A DNA stretch of 64,000 bases from Gemella morbillorum. GTDB lineage: Bacteria > Bacillota > Bacilli > Staphylococcales > Gemellaceae. Below the pieces are notes generated by a model. The model was not told the DNA's origin, made no database searches, and saw only the letters and a program-made list of their open reading frames with translations. The stretch lies in NCBI RefSeq assembly GCF_900476045.1, contig NZ_LS483440.1:1426001-1490000 (forward strand), written 5' to 3'. Positions within the stretch are counted from its first letter, which is position 1. Each line of letters starts with the position of its first letter. Made by a program: the position numbers and the translations under genes. Positions 55,040 to 64,000 of the stretch are shown here, piece by piece.

Positions 55040-55945
55040 CTAATCATCTTCGCTAGATAAGAATTTGAATTGTAGGATAGAGATTATACCTATAATAACT
55101 GCAAGTATAATACCCATCGCACTTGCAACACCATGGTTACCATTCTTAATAGCTGCTTCATATACTAAATACATGATTGTACTTGTTCCATAGTTTGGTC
55201 CTCCTGCTGTTAAAAGCTGGATTAACGCAAAGATCTGGAATGAGTTAATTGTTGTCACAACAACAATATATAATGTTGTAGGCTTAATTAAAGGCCAAGT
55301 TATTTTTGTAAATACTTGCCACTTAGTTGCACCATCAATTTCTGATGCTTCTAATAGTTCTTTTGGAACGTTACCAAGCGCTGCAACATATAGAATTATT
55401 GGTTGACCTAATGATGTTGTAATAAGTATCGTTATAATCGCATATAATGCAGTTTTAGGGTTACCTAACCAGTCAACATTTTCACTAATCAAATGCATAG
55501 ATTTAAACACATAGTTTAAAATACCATATTCTGGGTGATAAATCCATGCCCATACAACTGTTACTGATACTACTGATGAAATAGCAGGAATATAGAATAC
55601 TCCACGGAAGAACGATCTTACAACCGCACTCTTATTATAAATAGTTACTGCAACAAAAATCGATACAACAACTACTATTGGTACTGCCACTACTGTTACA
55701 ATAACCGTATTAATAAGAGATTTCATAAATGGTTCATGAATTGTTGCTCCATTACCACTGAAAAGCAAATCTGAATAGTGTTTTAAGCCAACGAACACTG
55801 GGTTCTTTTTGGCAAAACTATATAATGACAATTGTAATCCACGCAACATTGGAACTAAAACAAATGTTATAAAAAACAAACTAACTGGCAGTATAAACAA
55901 ATATGCGCTGAAGTCTATTTTTCTTTTTTTCTTTATAGCTTTCAT
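55040..55945 (-). CDS. Sugar ABC transporter permease (MalF type)
   Basis: The 301-residue permease has about six helices, a basic N-terminus (KAIKKKRKIDFSAYLF) and the EAA loop ELLEASEIDGATKWQVFTKITWPLIKP near 205-231. It is 74 bases after the binding-protein gene and forms the channel with the MalG-type partner. Confidence 0.92.
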   Translation of the reverse strand: MKAIKKKRKIDFSAYLFILPVSLFFITFVLVPMLRGLQLSLYSFAKKNPVFVGLKHYSDLLFSGNGATIHEPFMKSLINTVIVTVVAVPIVVVVSIFVAVTIYNKSAVVRSFFRGVFYIPAISSVVSVTVVWAWIYHPEYGILNYVFKSMHLISENVDWLGNPKTALYAIITILITTSLGQPIILYVAALGNVPKELLEASEIDGATKWQVFTKITWPLIKPTTLYIVVVTTINSFQIFALIQLLTAGGPNYGTSTIMYLVYEAAIKNGNHGVASAMGIILAVIIGIISILQFKFLSSEDD

Positions 55946-56018
55946 AGGACCTCCTCAAATATATCAATTATTTTATATAAAGAAGGGATAGAAGCAAGTC
56001 TATCCCTTCATCGTCAAA

Positions 56019-57320
56019 TTATAATGCTTCTTTTATAGTTTTATTTGCATCTGCTACAAATTTATCTAAACCTTCTTTAGGTGTAGTTTTTCCATTTAAC
56101 ACACCTTGAACCATGTTGAACCATAGAGGTCTCATTTTAGCAAATCCAGGTATTGTGTTGTAGTAAGGTCCAAATTGATCTGTTAAACCTTCTGCAAATT
56201 TAAGTTCTTCTGAATCGTATAATCCTTTTTCGTCCTTCTTAGCTGAAAAGTTACCAGAAGCTAATAGAGTACGTTTACCCCAATCTTTATCATTAACCAT
56301 GAAGTCAACGAATTTCTTAGCTGCTGCTGCTTTATCTGCATCTCCGTTATCAAAGATAGCTGGTCCAGCTACTAAATATTCATATTGAGCTTTTCCACTA
56401 TTGTTAGGGAAAGGTAAGAATTTGTAGTTGAATCCACTAGCGTGTGATGCTGCTGTACCTGGAGAGAATAAGATTGTAGTTGCTGCTCTTCCTGATTTAA
56501 ACGCTTCTAATGCATCTTTAGCTTCTAATGCAACACCTTGTCCTAATAGACCTTCATCGTAAGCTTTTTTAACCCACTCTAATCCTTTAACACCATTTTC
56601 ATCGTTAATAGTGTATTTAGAAATCTCTTTGTCCGTCATCCATGAGTTGAAAAGGTTAGAAACAAATGCTCTTGGTCCTTGGTCTCCTGCTTGTGATTTA
56701 GTATAGAATAAAGCTGGTGTAACGTTTGGATCTTTTGCTTTAACAGCTTTTAAGAATTTTTCATATTCTTCTACTGTCCAGTTTCTACCTGGTTTGTCTA
56801 AAGGTAGTAAGTTTGTTACTCCAAGTTTGTCAGTTAAATCTTTGTTAACACCCATTAAGAATGGTGCTACCCCTTGTGGGTACATGTAAAGTTTATCTTT
56901 GTAACTTGAAGCTTTAACTGCTGCTTCGTTTAATTTTGATTTATCTACATCATCTAGAGGTAATAATAAATCTTTTGCTGCCCAAGCGATAACACGTCCT
57001 GGAGCATCGTAAATTACGTCTGGAGCAGTTTTAGATTGAATTGCTGTTTCAATCTTAGCAGGTCCATCTGTAAATTCAATTTTTTGATAATTTACTTTAA
57101 TATTAGGATGTTTAGCTTCGAATGCTTTGATTAATGCTGCATCAAAATCCTCTGTTTTAGTAAATTCTTTATCTTTTGTAAATTGAGGGAAATCCCAGTA
57201 AGTAATTTCTACTTTTTTATTAGGATCTGCTTTTTGTTCCTCTTTTTTTCCTCCTACACACCCTGTAAGAATTAATGCAGTCGTAGTCGCTGCAACTAAC
57301 AGTTTGTTTATCTTTCTCAT
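56019..57320 (-). CDS. Sugar ABC transporter substrate-binding lipoprotein
   Basis: The 433-residue protein starts with a signal peptide and lipobox LTG-Cys21, so it is anchored outside the cell. The body resembles the family 1 sugar-binding proteins (VEITYWDFPQFTKDKEF near 42-58, IKVNYQKIEFTDGPAKIETAIQSK near 79-102, ending KTTPKEGLDKFVADANKTIKE). The context with nanE points to sialic acid or a related amino sugar, but the sequence alone does not fix the ligand. Confidence 0.92.
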   Translation of the reverse strand: MRKINKLLVAATTTALILTGCVGGKKEEQKADPNKKVEITYWDFPQFTKDKEFTKTEDFDAALIKAFEAKHPNIKVNYQKIEFTDGPAKIETAIQSKTAPDVIYDAPGRVIAWAAKDLLLPLDDVDKSKLNEAAVKASSYKDKLYMYPQGVAPFLMGVNKDLTDKLGVTNLLPLDKPGRNWTVEEYEKFLKAVKAKDPNVTPALFYTKSQAGDQGPRAFVSNLFNSWMTDKEISKYTINDENGVKGLEWVKKAYDEGLLGQGVALEAKDALEAFKSGRAATTILFSPGTAASHASGFNYKFLPFPNNSGKAQYEYLVAGPAIFDNGDADKAAAAKKFVDFMVNDKDWGKRTLLASGNFSAKKDEKGLYDSEELKFAEGLTDQFGPYYNTIPGFAKMRPLWFNMVQGVLNGKTTPKEGLDKFVADANKTIKEAL

Positions 57321-57395
57321 AATTTGAGTCCTCCTTAAGTTTTTGTTTTTTATAAAATTTGACGTCTAAGTTAAAATATTTTTTTGAAACTGTAA

Positions 57396-58499
57396 TTATT
57401 CTAAAATACTTAATTCAGTTTCTGCATCAAAGTAGTGCGCTCTGTTCATATCAAGAGCGAATGTAATTTCATCACCCATTTTGATATTTTGTCTTGAATG
57501 CACAATTGCTTTTACATTTTCACCATTAAGATCAGTGTGGACAATGTACTCAGACCCTAATAATTCAGCTACTATAACTTTTGAAGTTATTTTCGCATGT
57601 GAATATGTTTCAAGAACTAGCGGATCGTTAGAGATGTTTTCCGGTCTAATACCTAAAACAACTTCTTTACCTTCATATCCTAATTCTTTTAATCTAGCAT
57701 AATGTCCTTCAGGAATTTCTATAGTTCCTCCATCTTTCGTTTGGAAATTGTGCTCAACAATTTTTCCTCTTAAAAAGTTCATTGTTGGCGCACCGATAAA
57801 TCCTGCAACAAAAAGGTTTTCTGGGTGATCATAAATATCTTTTGGACTTCCTACTTGTTGAACAATACCTTGTTTCATTACTACAATTCTGTCCGCCATT
57901 GTCATCGCCTCTGTTTGGTCGTGCGTTACATAAATTGTTGTTGCTCCTAAAGTATTGTGAATTTTGATGATTTCAGCTCTCATGTTACTTCTAAGCTTAG
58001 CATCTAAGTTTGATAAAGGTTCGTCCATTAAGAATACTTTTGGACTTCTAACTATTGCGCGTCCAAGTGCAACCCTTTGTCTTTGTCCACCTGATAAGGC
58101 TTTAGGTTTTCTATCTAATAATTCCTCTAATCCTAAAATCTTAGCAGCTTCTTCTACTTTTGCTTTTATTTCTTCTTTAGGAACTTTTCTAAGTTTTAAC
58201 GCAAAAGCCATATTATCGAAAACAGTCATATGTGGATATAAAGCATAACTTTGGAATACCATCGCGATATCTCTATCTTTTGGTTCTACATCATTAACTA
58301 ATTTATCTCCAATATAAAACTCTCCTTCAGTAATATCTTCAAGTCCTGCAATCATTCTAAGAGTTGTAGACTTACCACATCCAGATGGACCAACAAATAC
58401 AACAAATTCCTTGTCTGCTACTTCTAAATTAAAGTCTGTTACGGCGCAAAATCCATTATCATATTTTTTATATATTTTTTTAAGTGATAAACTTGCCAT
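57396..58499 (-). CDS. Sugar ABC transporter ATP-binding protein (UgpC/MsmK type)
   Basis: The 367-residue ATPase has Walker [10 protein letters not shown] near 37-45, [14 protein letters not shown] near 135-148, Walker [13 protein letters not shown] near 155, and a C-terminal TOBE regulatory domain of about 130 residues that binds enzyme IIA or a regulator in this family. It is first in the operon, 75 bases before the binding-protein gene. In streptococci one such ATPase (MsmK) can serve several importers, so it may not be specific to this one. Confidence 0.94.
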   Translation of the reverse strand: MASLSLKKIYKKYDNGFCAVTDFNLEVADKEFVVFVGPSGCGKSTTLRMIAGLEDITEGEFYIGDKLVNDVEPKDRDIAMVFQSYALYPHMTVFDNMAFALKLRKVPKEEIKAKVEEAAKILGLEELLDRKPKALSGGQRQRVALGRAIVRSPKVFLMDEPLSNLDAKLRSNMRAEIIKIHNTLGATTIYVTHDQTEAMTMADRIVVMKQGIVQQVGSPKDIYDHPENLFVAGFIGAPTMNFLRGKIVEHNFQTKDGGTIEIPEGHYARLKELGYEGKEVVLGIRPENISNDPLVLETYSHAKITSKVIVAELLGSEYIVHTDLNGENVKAIVHSRQNIKMGDEITFALDMNRAHYFDAETELSILE

Positions 58500-58528
58500 T
58501 CTGACCTCCTAATTTTTTATTGTATATT

Positions 58529-58580
58529 TAATGTGTCAACCACATATTAACATATAATTTTTATTTTGTAAAGGCTTTAT
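58529..58580 (-). promoter_or_regulatory. Promoter, dyad operator and cre-like box of the amino-sugar operon
   Basis: On the minus strand TTTACA (58572-58567), 17 bases and TGTTAATAT (TAATAT 58549-58544) form the promoter. A 21-bp imperfect palindrome (58529-58549; arms TAATATGTG and GACACATTA, seven of nine pairs) covers the -10 and start site. TGTAAAGGCTTTAT (58567-58580, 12 of 14 to cre) covers the -35. Confidence 0.55.
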
Positions 58581-59140
58581 TTCTTTCTGTCACAACATTT
58601 TTTCTGTAGCTGTTTTATTATTTTCATATTTTAATAGAACAATTAGCAAACTATTAGCATCTACAACAAAGCCTTTTAGTGTCTTTTTTCGAAATTTTGT
58701 CTTCAAAACGAACAAAAACAAATAAAAGTGTAATACAATTCATATTCTTATATTTAAGTTTATAATTTAGAAACAAAAATTAACACATTAAACTTCGTTT
58801 ATTGGATTCTTCTTTGATAAATCTTAATTCTAATACCTTTGTATGAAATCGTTTTAATTTAATTTTTTAGATCTTTTTTGTAAAACTTATTATTTATTAA
58901 TATTATATAATGACGACTTTAGTTATCTAATAATACATTTAGTTATCCTCTATTTTCCCTACTATATTAATGTTACATAGAACTCTTATTTTAAAAATTA
59001 TTTTACCATTATTTTGTTATATAAAATATAAAAAATAAATATAGGAGTTTAAAAATTTCTTTTTATATCTACAATACATCCAACTTTACCTAGATTGCTC
59101 GTTAACTATATATGTTTAATATTTTTAACTATTATTAAAC
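58581..59140. other. AT-rich gene-free stretch
   Basis: About 560 bases without a supportable gene on either strand. It holds many A/T runs, and a cre-like TGAAATCGTTTTAA at 58844-58857 (12 of 14), too far from either operon to be assigned. No ORF over about 30 codons with a ribosome site, and no RNA gene, could be made out. Confidence 0.6.
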
Positions 59141-59176
59141 AAAAAAGATAGATATCTATGTGATACCTATCTTTTT
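59141..59176 (-). terminator. Terminator of the PTS IIC gene
   Basis: AAAAAGATAGGTATC pairs with GATATCTATCTTTTT (one G-U) around a five-base loop, 32 bases after the stop. Confidence 0.85.
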
Positions 59177-59207
59177 ACTATGTTTAAAGTTATATTTTAA
59201 GCAGAGA

Positions 59208-60281
59208 TTATAAATTCAATTTATAGTCTTCTGGTTTAACATAATTTTTCTTTTCCATGTAATAGTATACAGCATAAGATAATAACGCTGGCAATATAAA
59301 ATGAAGCATTACTATTTCTGCTAACAACACTGCATGATTTGTGTAACTTGACATTGTCTGCCATGTCATAAGTTGCCCTACAAGCCCTGAAGTCCCCATT
59401 CCACCGCCTGCTGGATTGTTTTCCATTTTACATACTAATGTCGCTATTGGACCAAGTATAGCACTTGCAACTATCGGCGGAATCCAAATAATCGGTTTTC
59501 TCATTATATTAGGAACTTGTAGCATAGATGTACCTAGTCCTTGTGCCAGAAGTCCATTCCAACGATTCGCTTTAAAACTTATTACTGCAAATCCAACCAT
59601 TTGAGCTGCACACCCTACCGTAGACGCACCCGCTGCTATTCCCGATAATCCCAAGATAATAGATAACGCAGCAGAACTTATAGGTAGCGTTAATATAATA
59701 CCCATTACAACAGATACCACTATACCCATTATAAATGGTTGTAATTCTGTAGCTTCTCGTATAAACGTCCCTAACATTGTCATTCCATTTTTTAAATATG
59801 GTCCAGTGAAATAACCAACTATTCCACCAATAATAATTGTCACAAACGGTGTGACTATTATATCGATCTTAGTTTTTCCAGAAACTAACCTCCCGATTTC
59901 CGCCGCTACAACTACAGCTATAAACGCACCTAATGGGTCACCAGAACCACTTATAACTAATTTCCCTTGCTGAATAAGACTATTTGTCCCTAAATTAGAA
60001 CCAAAAGCACCTAGAAAACCAACTACCCCTGATGCCAAGACCACTAATCTAGGGGCTTTTAACGCATATGCTACACCTATCCCTATCACAGGACCAGTAA
60101 GCGCCATAGCTATGGTAGATACAGCTACTAGAAATGTTGCTACACCTCCACTTAAATTTATAGCTATTTGCTTTATAATAAGTCCTATTATAAGTGTACA
60201 AAACAACCCTAGCGCCATTCCGTTCAACGCCACAATAAAGTATCTATTAAATAATTTTGATACCAAACTACCTTTTTTCAT
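59208..60281 (-). CDS. PTS IIC-type membrane transporter (PTS_EIIC_2 family)
   Basis: The 357-residue protein has about ten helices and matches the PTS_EIIC_2 family, which stands outside the classic sugar PTS groups: GSGDPLGAFIAVVVAAEIGRLVSGKT near 107-132, AAGASTVGCAAQMVGFAVISFKANRWNGLLAQGLGTSMLQVPNI near 215-258 (conserved Gly-rich loop). No IIA or IIB gene is nearby, so phosphoryl transfer and the substrate are unknown. The promoter is nearly perfect. It may be a non-PTS carrier for an organic acid. Confidence 0.85.
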   Translation of the reverse strand: MKKGSLVSKLFNRYFIVALNGMALGLFCTLIIGLIIKQIAINLSGGVATFLVAVSTIAMALTGPVIGIGVAYALKAPRLVVLASGVVGFLGAFGSNLGTNSLIQQGKLVISGSGDPLGAFIAVVVAAEIGRLVSGKTKIDIIVTPFVTIIIGGIVGYFTGPYLKNGMTMLGTFIREATELQPFIMGIVVSVVMGIILTLPISSAALSIILGLSGIAAGASTVGCAAQMVGFAVISFKANRWNGLLAQGLGTSMLQVPNIMRKPIIWIPPIVASAILGPIATLVCKMENNPAGGGMGTSGLVGQLMTWQTMSSYTNHAVLLAEIVMLHFILPALLSYAVYYYMEKKNYVKPEDYKLNL

Positions 60282-60391
60282 GATTAATCCCCGTCTTTCT
60301 TAATTTATCTAATAACTTTGAACTAGTAACTTACTTATAAGAATAACATTCACTATATTTTCAGATATTAGTTCATATTATTTTCTCACAT

Positions 60392-60420
60392 ATTATATAA
60401 ATACTTAGTGTCTTTGTCAA
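60392..60420 (-). promoter_or_regulatory. Consensus promoter of the PTS IIC gene
   Basis: TTGACA (60420-60415), exactly 17 bases, TATAAT (60397-60392): a perfect sigma-A promoter, with about 105 bases of untranslated leader before the ATG. Confidence 0.75.
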
Positions 60421-60525
60421 ATATAGAATCCAAAATCTTAATTACTAATACAAATCAACTTATTTTTTACAACTTTTTATATTAGTTTTAAATCACACTT
60501 ATATATTCATCATGGTAAAATATAT

Positions 60526-60560
60526 AAAAAAAGCTAATGATTTTACTCATTAGCTTTTTA
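60526..60560 (-). terminator. Terminator of the glycolytic operon after eno
   Basis: AAAAAGCTAATGA pairs with TCATTAGCTTTTT around six bases, ending in TTTTTT on the minus strand, seven bases after the eno stop. Confidence 0.9.
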
Positions 60561-60566
60561 TATTTA

Positions 60567-61901
<1,335 letters not shown>

Positions 61902-61948
61902 TTAATTTATACTTTTATTATACTATAATTTATTTTGTTTTGCTAAAA

Positions 61949-62713
61949 TTAAGCTAACTTTCCGCCTTCTAAAAGCGCTAAGAATGAATCAACTTTAAGC
62001 GATGCTCCACCTACTAATGCTCCATCTACATCTGGGCAAGCTAGGTATTCTTTTACATTCTCAGGTTTAACTGATCCACCGTATTGAACACGTACTTTGT
62101 CAGCAACTTCTTTTCCGTAAAGACCTTCTACAATATCACGTACTGCTTTACACATTTTTTGTGCATCTTCTTTAGTTGCAGATTTTCCAGTTCCGATTGC
62201 CCAAATTGGTTCGTAAGCAACAACAAGTTTCTCCGCTTGCTCTTTTGTTAAACCAGCAAGGTCAACTCGTAGTTGAGAAGTAATAACTTCTACCACTCTT
62301 CCAGCTTCATACTCTTCTAGAGTTTCACCACAACATACGATAGGTACTAAACCATTTTCGAATGCAGCAATAGTTTTTTTGTTGATTAATTCATCAGTTT
62401 CCCCAAAGTATTCACGTCTTTCAGAGTGACCTAATATTACATATTTAACACCTAAATCGTTTAATACATAAGGAGAAGTTTCTCCTGTGAATGCTCCACT
62501 TTTTTCAAAGTGACAGTTTTCAGCGCCGATTGCTAATTCACTACCTTTAGTTAATTCTACTAAGGCTTCTAAATGAGTAGCTGGTGCACAAATAGCTGAT
62601 TCTACTGAAGATGCTGCTGGGACCTTTGTTGCAACTTCTTTAGCAAATTCACGCGCTTCTTTTACTGTTAAATTCATTTTCCAATTTCCTGCGATAAATG
62701 GGATTCTTGACAT
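61949..62713 (-). CDS. tpiA: Triosephosphate isomerase
   Basis: TpiA interconverts dihydroxyacetone phosphate and glyceraldehyde 3-phosphate. The 254-residue TIM barrel shows AGNWKMN near 8-14 (Lys13), ILGHSERR near 93-100 (His96), and the catalytic Glu in [14 protein letters not shown] near 165-178, which is loop 6. CAAGGAGAG precedes the ATG. It is 29 bases after pgk; the usual gpm gene between tpiA and eno is missing. Confidence 0.98.
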   Translation of the reverse strand: MSRIPFIAGNWKMNLTVKEAREFAKEVATKVPAASSVESAICAPATHLEALVELTKGSELAIGAENCHFEKSGAFTGETSPYVLNDLGVKYVILGHSERREYFGETDELINKKTIAAFENGLVPIVCCGETLEEYEAGRVVEVITSQLRVDLAGLTKEQAEKLVVAYEPIWAIGTGKSATKEDAQKMCKAVRDIVEGLYGKEVADKVRVQYGGSVKPENVKEYLACPDVDGALVGGASLKVDSFLALLEGGKLA

Positions 62714-62742
62714 AACGTTACTCTCCTTGAATTTTTAAAAAA

Positions 62743-63939
62743 TTATTTGTTTGATAATGAATCGATACCAGGTAATACTTTCCCTTCAAGATACTCTAAA
62801 GATGCTCCTCCACCTGTTGAGATATGAGAGAATTTTTCAGCATATCCTAAAGAAATAGCAGCTGTTGCACTATCTCCACCACCGATAATAGTAGTAGCAC
62901 CTTCTAAGTTTGCAATTGCTTCACAAACTCCAATAGTCCCTTTAGCAAAGTTTGGCATTTCAAAGACACCCATAGGACCATTCCAAATTACTGTTTTTGC
63001 TCCTTCAAGAGTTTTCTTGAATAGTTCAACAGATTTTGGACCAATATCCAATCCTTCTTCATCTGCTTGAATATCACTTTCTGCTATACGACTAGGTGCA
63101 TCATTAGAAAATTCTTTAACAACTACCGTATCAATAGGTAAAACTAGTTTATCGCCTGCTTTAGCCATAAGTTCACGAGCATATTCAACTTTATCATTTT
63201 CACAAAGTGACATACCAATTTCCTTACCTTGTGCCTTCATGAAAGTATAAGCCATACCTCCACCGATAATTACTTTATCCGCTTTTTCTAATAAGTTTTC
63301 AATAACAGCAATTTTATCAGAAACTTTAGCTCCACCTAAAATTGCTACCAACGGACGCTCTGGATTATCTACTGCCCCACCGATAAATTTAATTTCCTTA
63401 TCAACTAAAAATCCAGAAGCAGAGTTACCTTCACCAATATTAGATGCTATACCAACGTTAGATGCGTGGGCACGGTGTGCTGTCCCGAAAGCATCATTAA
63501 CATATACATCACCTAGTGAAGCCCAGTATTTTGCAAGCTCAGGATCATTTTTAGATTCTTTTTTACCATCTACATCTTCAAAACGAGTATTTTCGAACAT
63601 TAAGATTTCGCCATCTCTTAATCCTTTTATCGCCGCTTCTAATTCAGCTCCACGAGTCTCAGGAATGAATTTTACTTCTTTACCTAATAATTCTGATAAT
63701 CTTACAGCTACTGGCGCTAAACTCTTAGAAGCTTTATCTGCTTCTTCTTTCACACGTCCTAAATGAGAAAATGCAACAACTTTCGCACCTTGATTCAGTG
63801 CATACTCTATTGTTGGTAACGCCGCTGTAATGCGGTTATCGTTAGTAATTTTTCCATCTTTTAAAGGTACGTTGAAATCAACACGCATTAAAACCGTTTT
63901 CCCTTGTAAATTACCTAAGTCTTTGATAGATTTTTTCAT
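62743..63939 (-). CDS. pgk: Phosphoglycerate kinase
   Basis: Pgk transfers phosphate from 1,3-bisphosphoglycerate to ADP. The 398-residue protein has the N-terminal [12 protein letters not shown] near 18-29, [21 protein letters not shown], the nucleotide-binding [16 protein letters not shown] near 203-218, and GGGDSATA near 355-362. AAGGAG precedes the ATG. Upstream DNA to the window end holds no ORF; gap would be expected further upstream as in other Bacilli. Confidence 0.98.
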   Translation of the reverse strand: MKKSIKDLGNLQGKTVLMRVDFNVPLKDGKITNDNRITAALPTIEYALNQGAKVVAFSHLGRVKEEADKASKSLAPVAVRLSELLGKEVKFIPETRGAELEAAIKGLRDGEILMFENTRFEDVDGKKESKNDPELAKYWASLGDVYVNDAFGTAHRAHASNVGIASNIGEGNSASGFLVDKEIKFIGGAVDNPERPLVAILGGAKVSDKIAVIENLLEKADKVIIGGGMAYTFMKAQGKEIGMSLCENDKVEYARELMAKAGDKLVLPIDTVVVKEFSNDAPSRIAESDIQADEEGLDIGPKSVELFKKTLEGAKTVIWNGPMGVFEMPNFAKGTIGVCEAIANLEGATTIIGGGDSATAAISLGYAEKFSHISTGGGASLEYLEGKVLPGIDSLSNK

Positions 63940-64000
63940 GGAAAGCTCCTTTTTAAAAATTTATTAGAATATATGAGACAAGATATAAGTTTAGTAAACT

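Noticed and set aside
58534-58539. TTGACA close to the first ABC gene as a -35 box
   Set aside because: No -10 lies 15-19 bases downstream; the hexamer is better explained as the centre of the dyad operator.

Overview
The window reads as chromosome of a low-G+C Firmicute of the class Bacilli. The protein set and the 16S rRNA sequence are most like Gemella, as judged from memory and not from a database search. Supporting signs are very AT-rich intergenic DNA, AGGAGG-type ribosome binding sites, Gram-positive PolC, a T-box leader, RNA polymerase delta, a fused GshAB and a mannose-family PTS with a DUF956 gene. I see no phage, insertion sequence, CRISPR array or integration site; this is core chromosome with a few unusual genes.

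Layout, left to right. 1-7.6 kb: a partial membrane protein, plsY with a flippase-like gene, then a minus-strand operon trmR / membrane protein / trhP1 / trhP2 / udk / greA / mtnN / membrane protein, which makes the tRNA wobble-uridine 5-hydroxy and 5-methoxy modification and carries housekeeping genes. 7.7-10.2 kb: pta, a 55-residue EpuA-like protein and murA. 10.4-19.5 kb: polC, proS, and divergently recU with a class A penicillin-binding protein. 19.6-28.6 kb: an MFS transporter, a 21-residue membrane microprotein with its own promoter and terminator, the mannose PTS operon manL-manM-manN-manO, gshAB, and a HAD phosphatase fused to cytidine deaminase.

28.6-34.4 kb: an rRNA operon on the minus strand (16S-23S-5S, then tRNA-Asn, Glu, Val, Tyr, Gln, Lys and a second Glu) with two tandem promoters and a further promoter between 23S and 5S. 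34.5-38 kb: hisS-aspS under a T-box whose specifier reads CAC (His). 38-46 kb: an anchored surface protein, ridA, a catabolite-controlled peptide transporter, a cold-shock protein, and the set ABC-F / DUF1934 / argS / rpoE.

46.4-53.1 kb: a YdjY-type lipoprotein with a TVP38/TMEM64 membrane protein, then on the other strand an ABC exporter-type ATPase and FtsX-like permease, followed by a 95-codon gene with an in-frame TGA in a Cys-TGA-Gly-Gly motif and a SECIS-like hairpin just downstream. This is the most unusual feature: a candidate selenoprotein of the kind I know as the CC/Se motif family, or else a fresh nonsense mutation. An Spx/ArsC-like gene and rplS follow. 53.2-58.5 kb: an amino-sugar (probably sialic acid or ManNAc) ABC importer with nanE under a promoter overlapped by a dyad operator and a cre-like box. 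59.2-64 kb: a lone PTS IIC protein and the glycolytic genes pgk-tpiA-eno.

The genes combine sugar uptake under apparent catabolite control (mannose PTS, amino-sugar ABC importer, peptide transporter, MFS transporter), lower glycolysis with Pta for acetate, and translation and replication functions. Several starts were moved to an internal ATG (mtnN, trmR, pta, polC, proS, recU, ridA, the YdjY lipoprotein, the FtsX-like permease), mostly because a ribosome binding site sits at the right distance there. All promoter, operator and terminator calls were made by eye.
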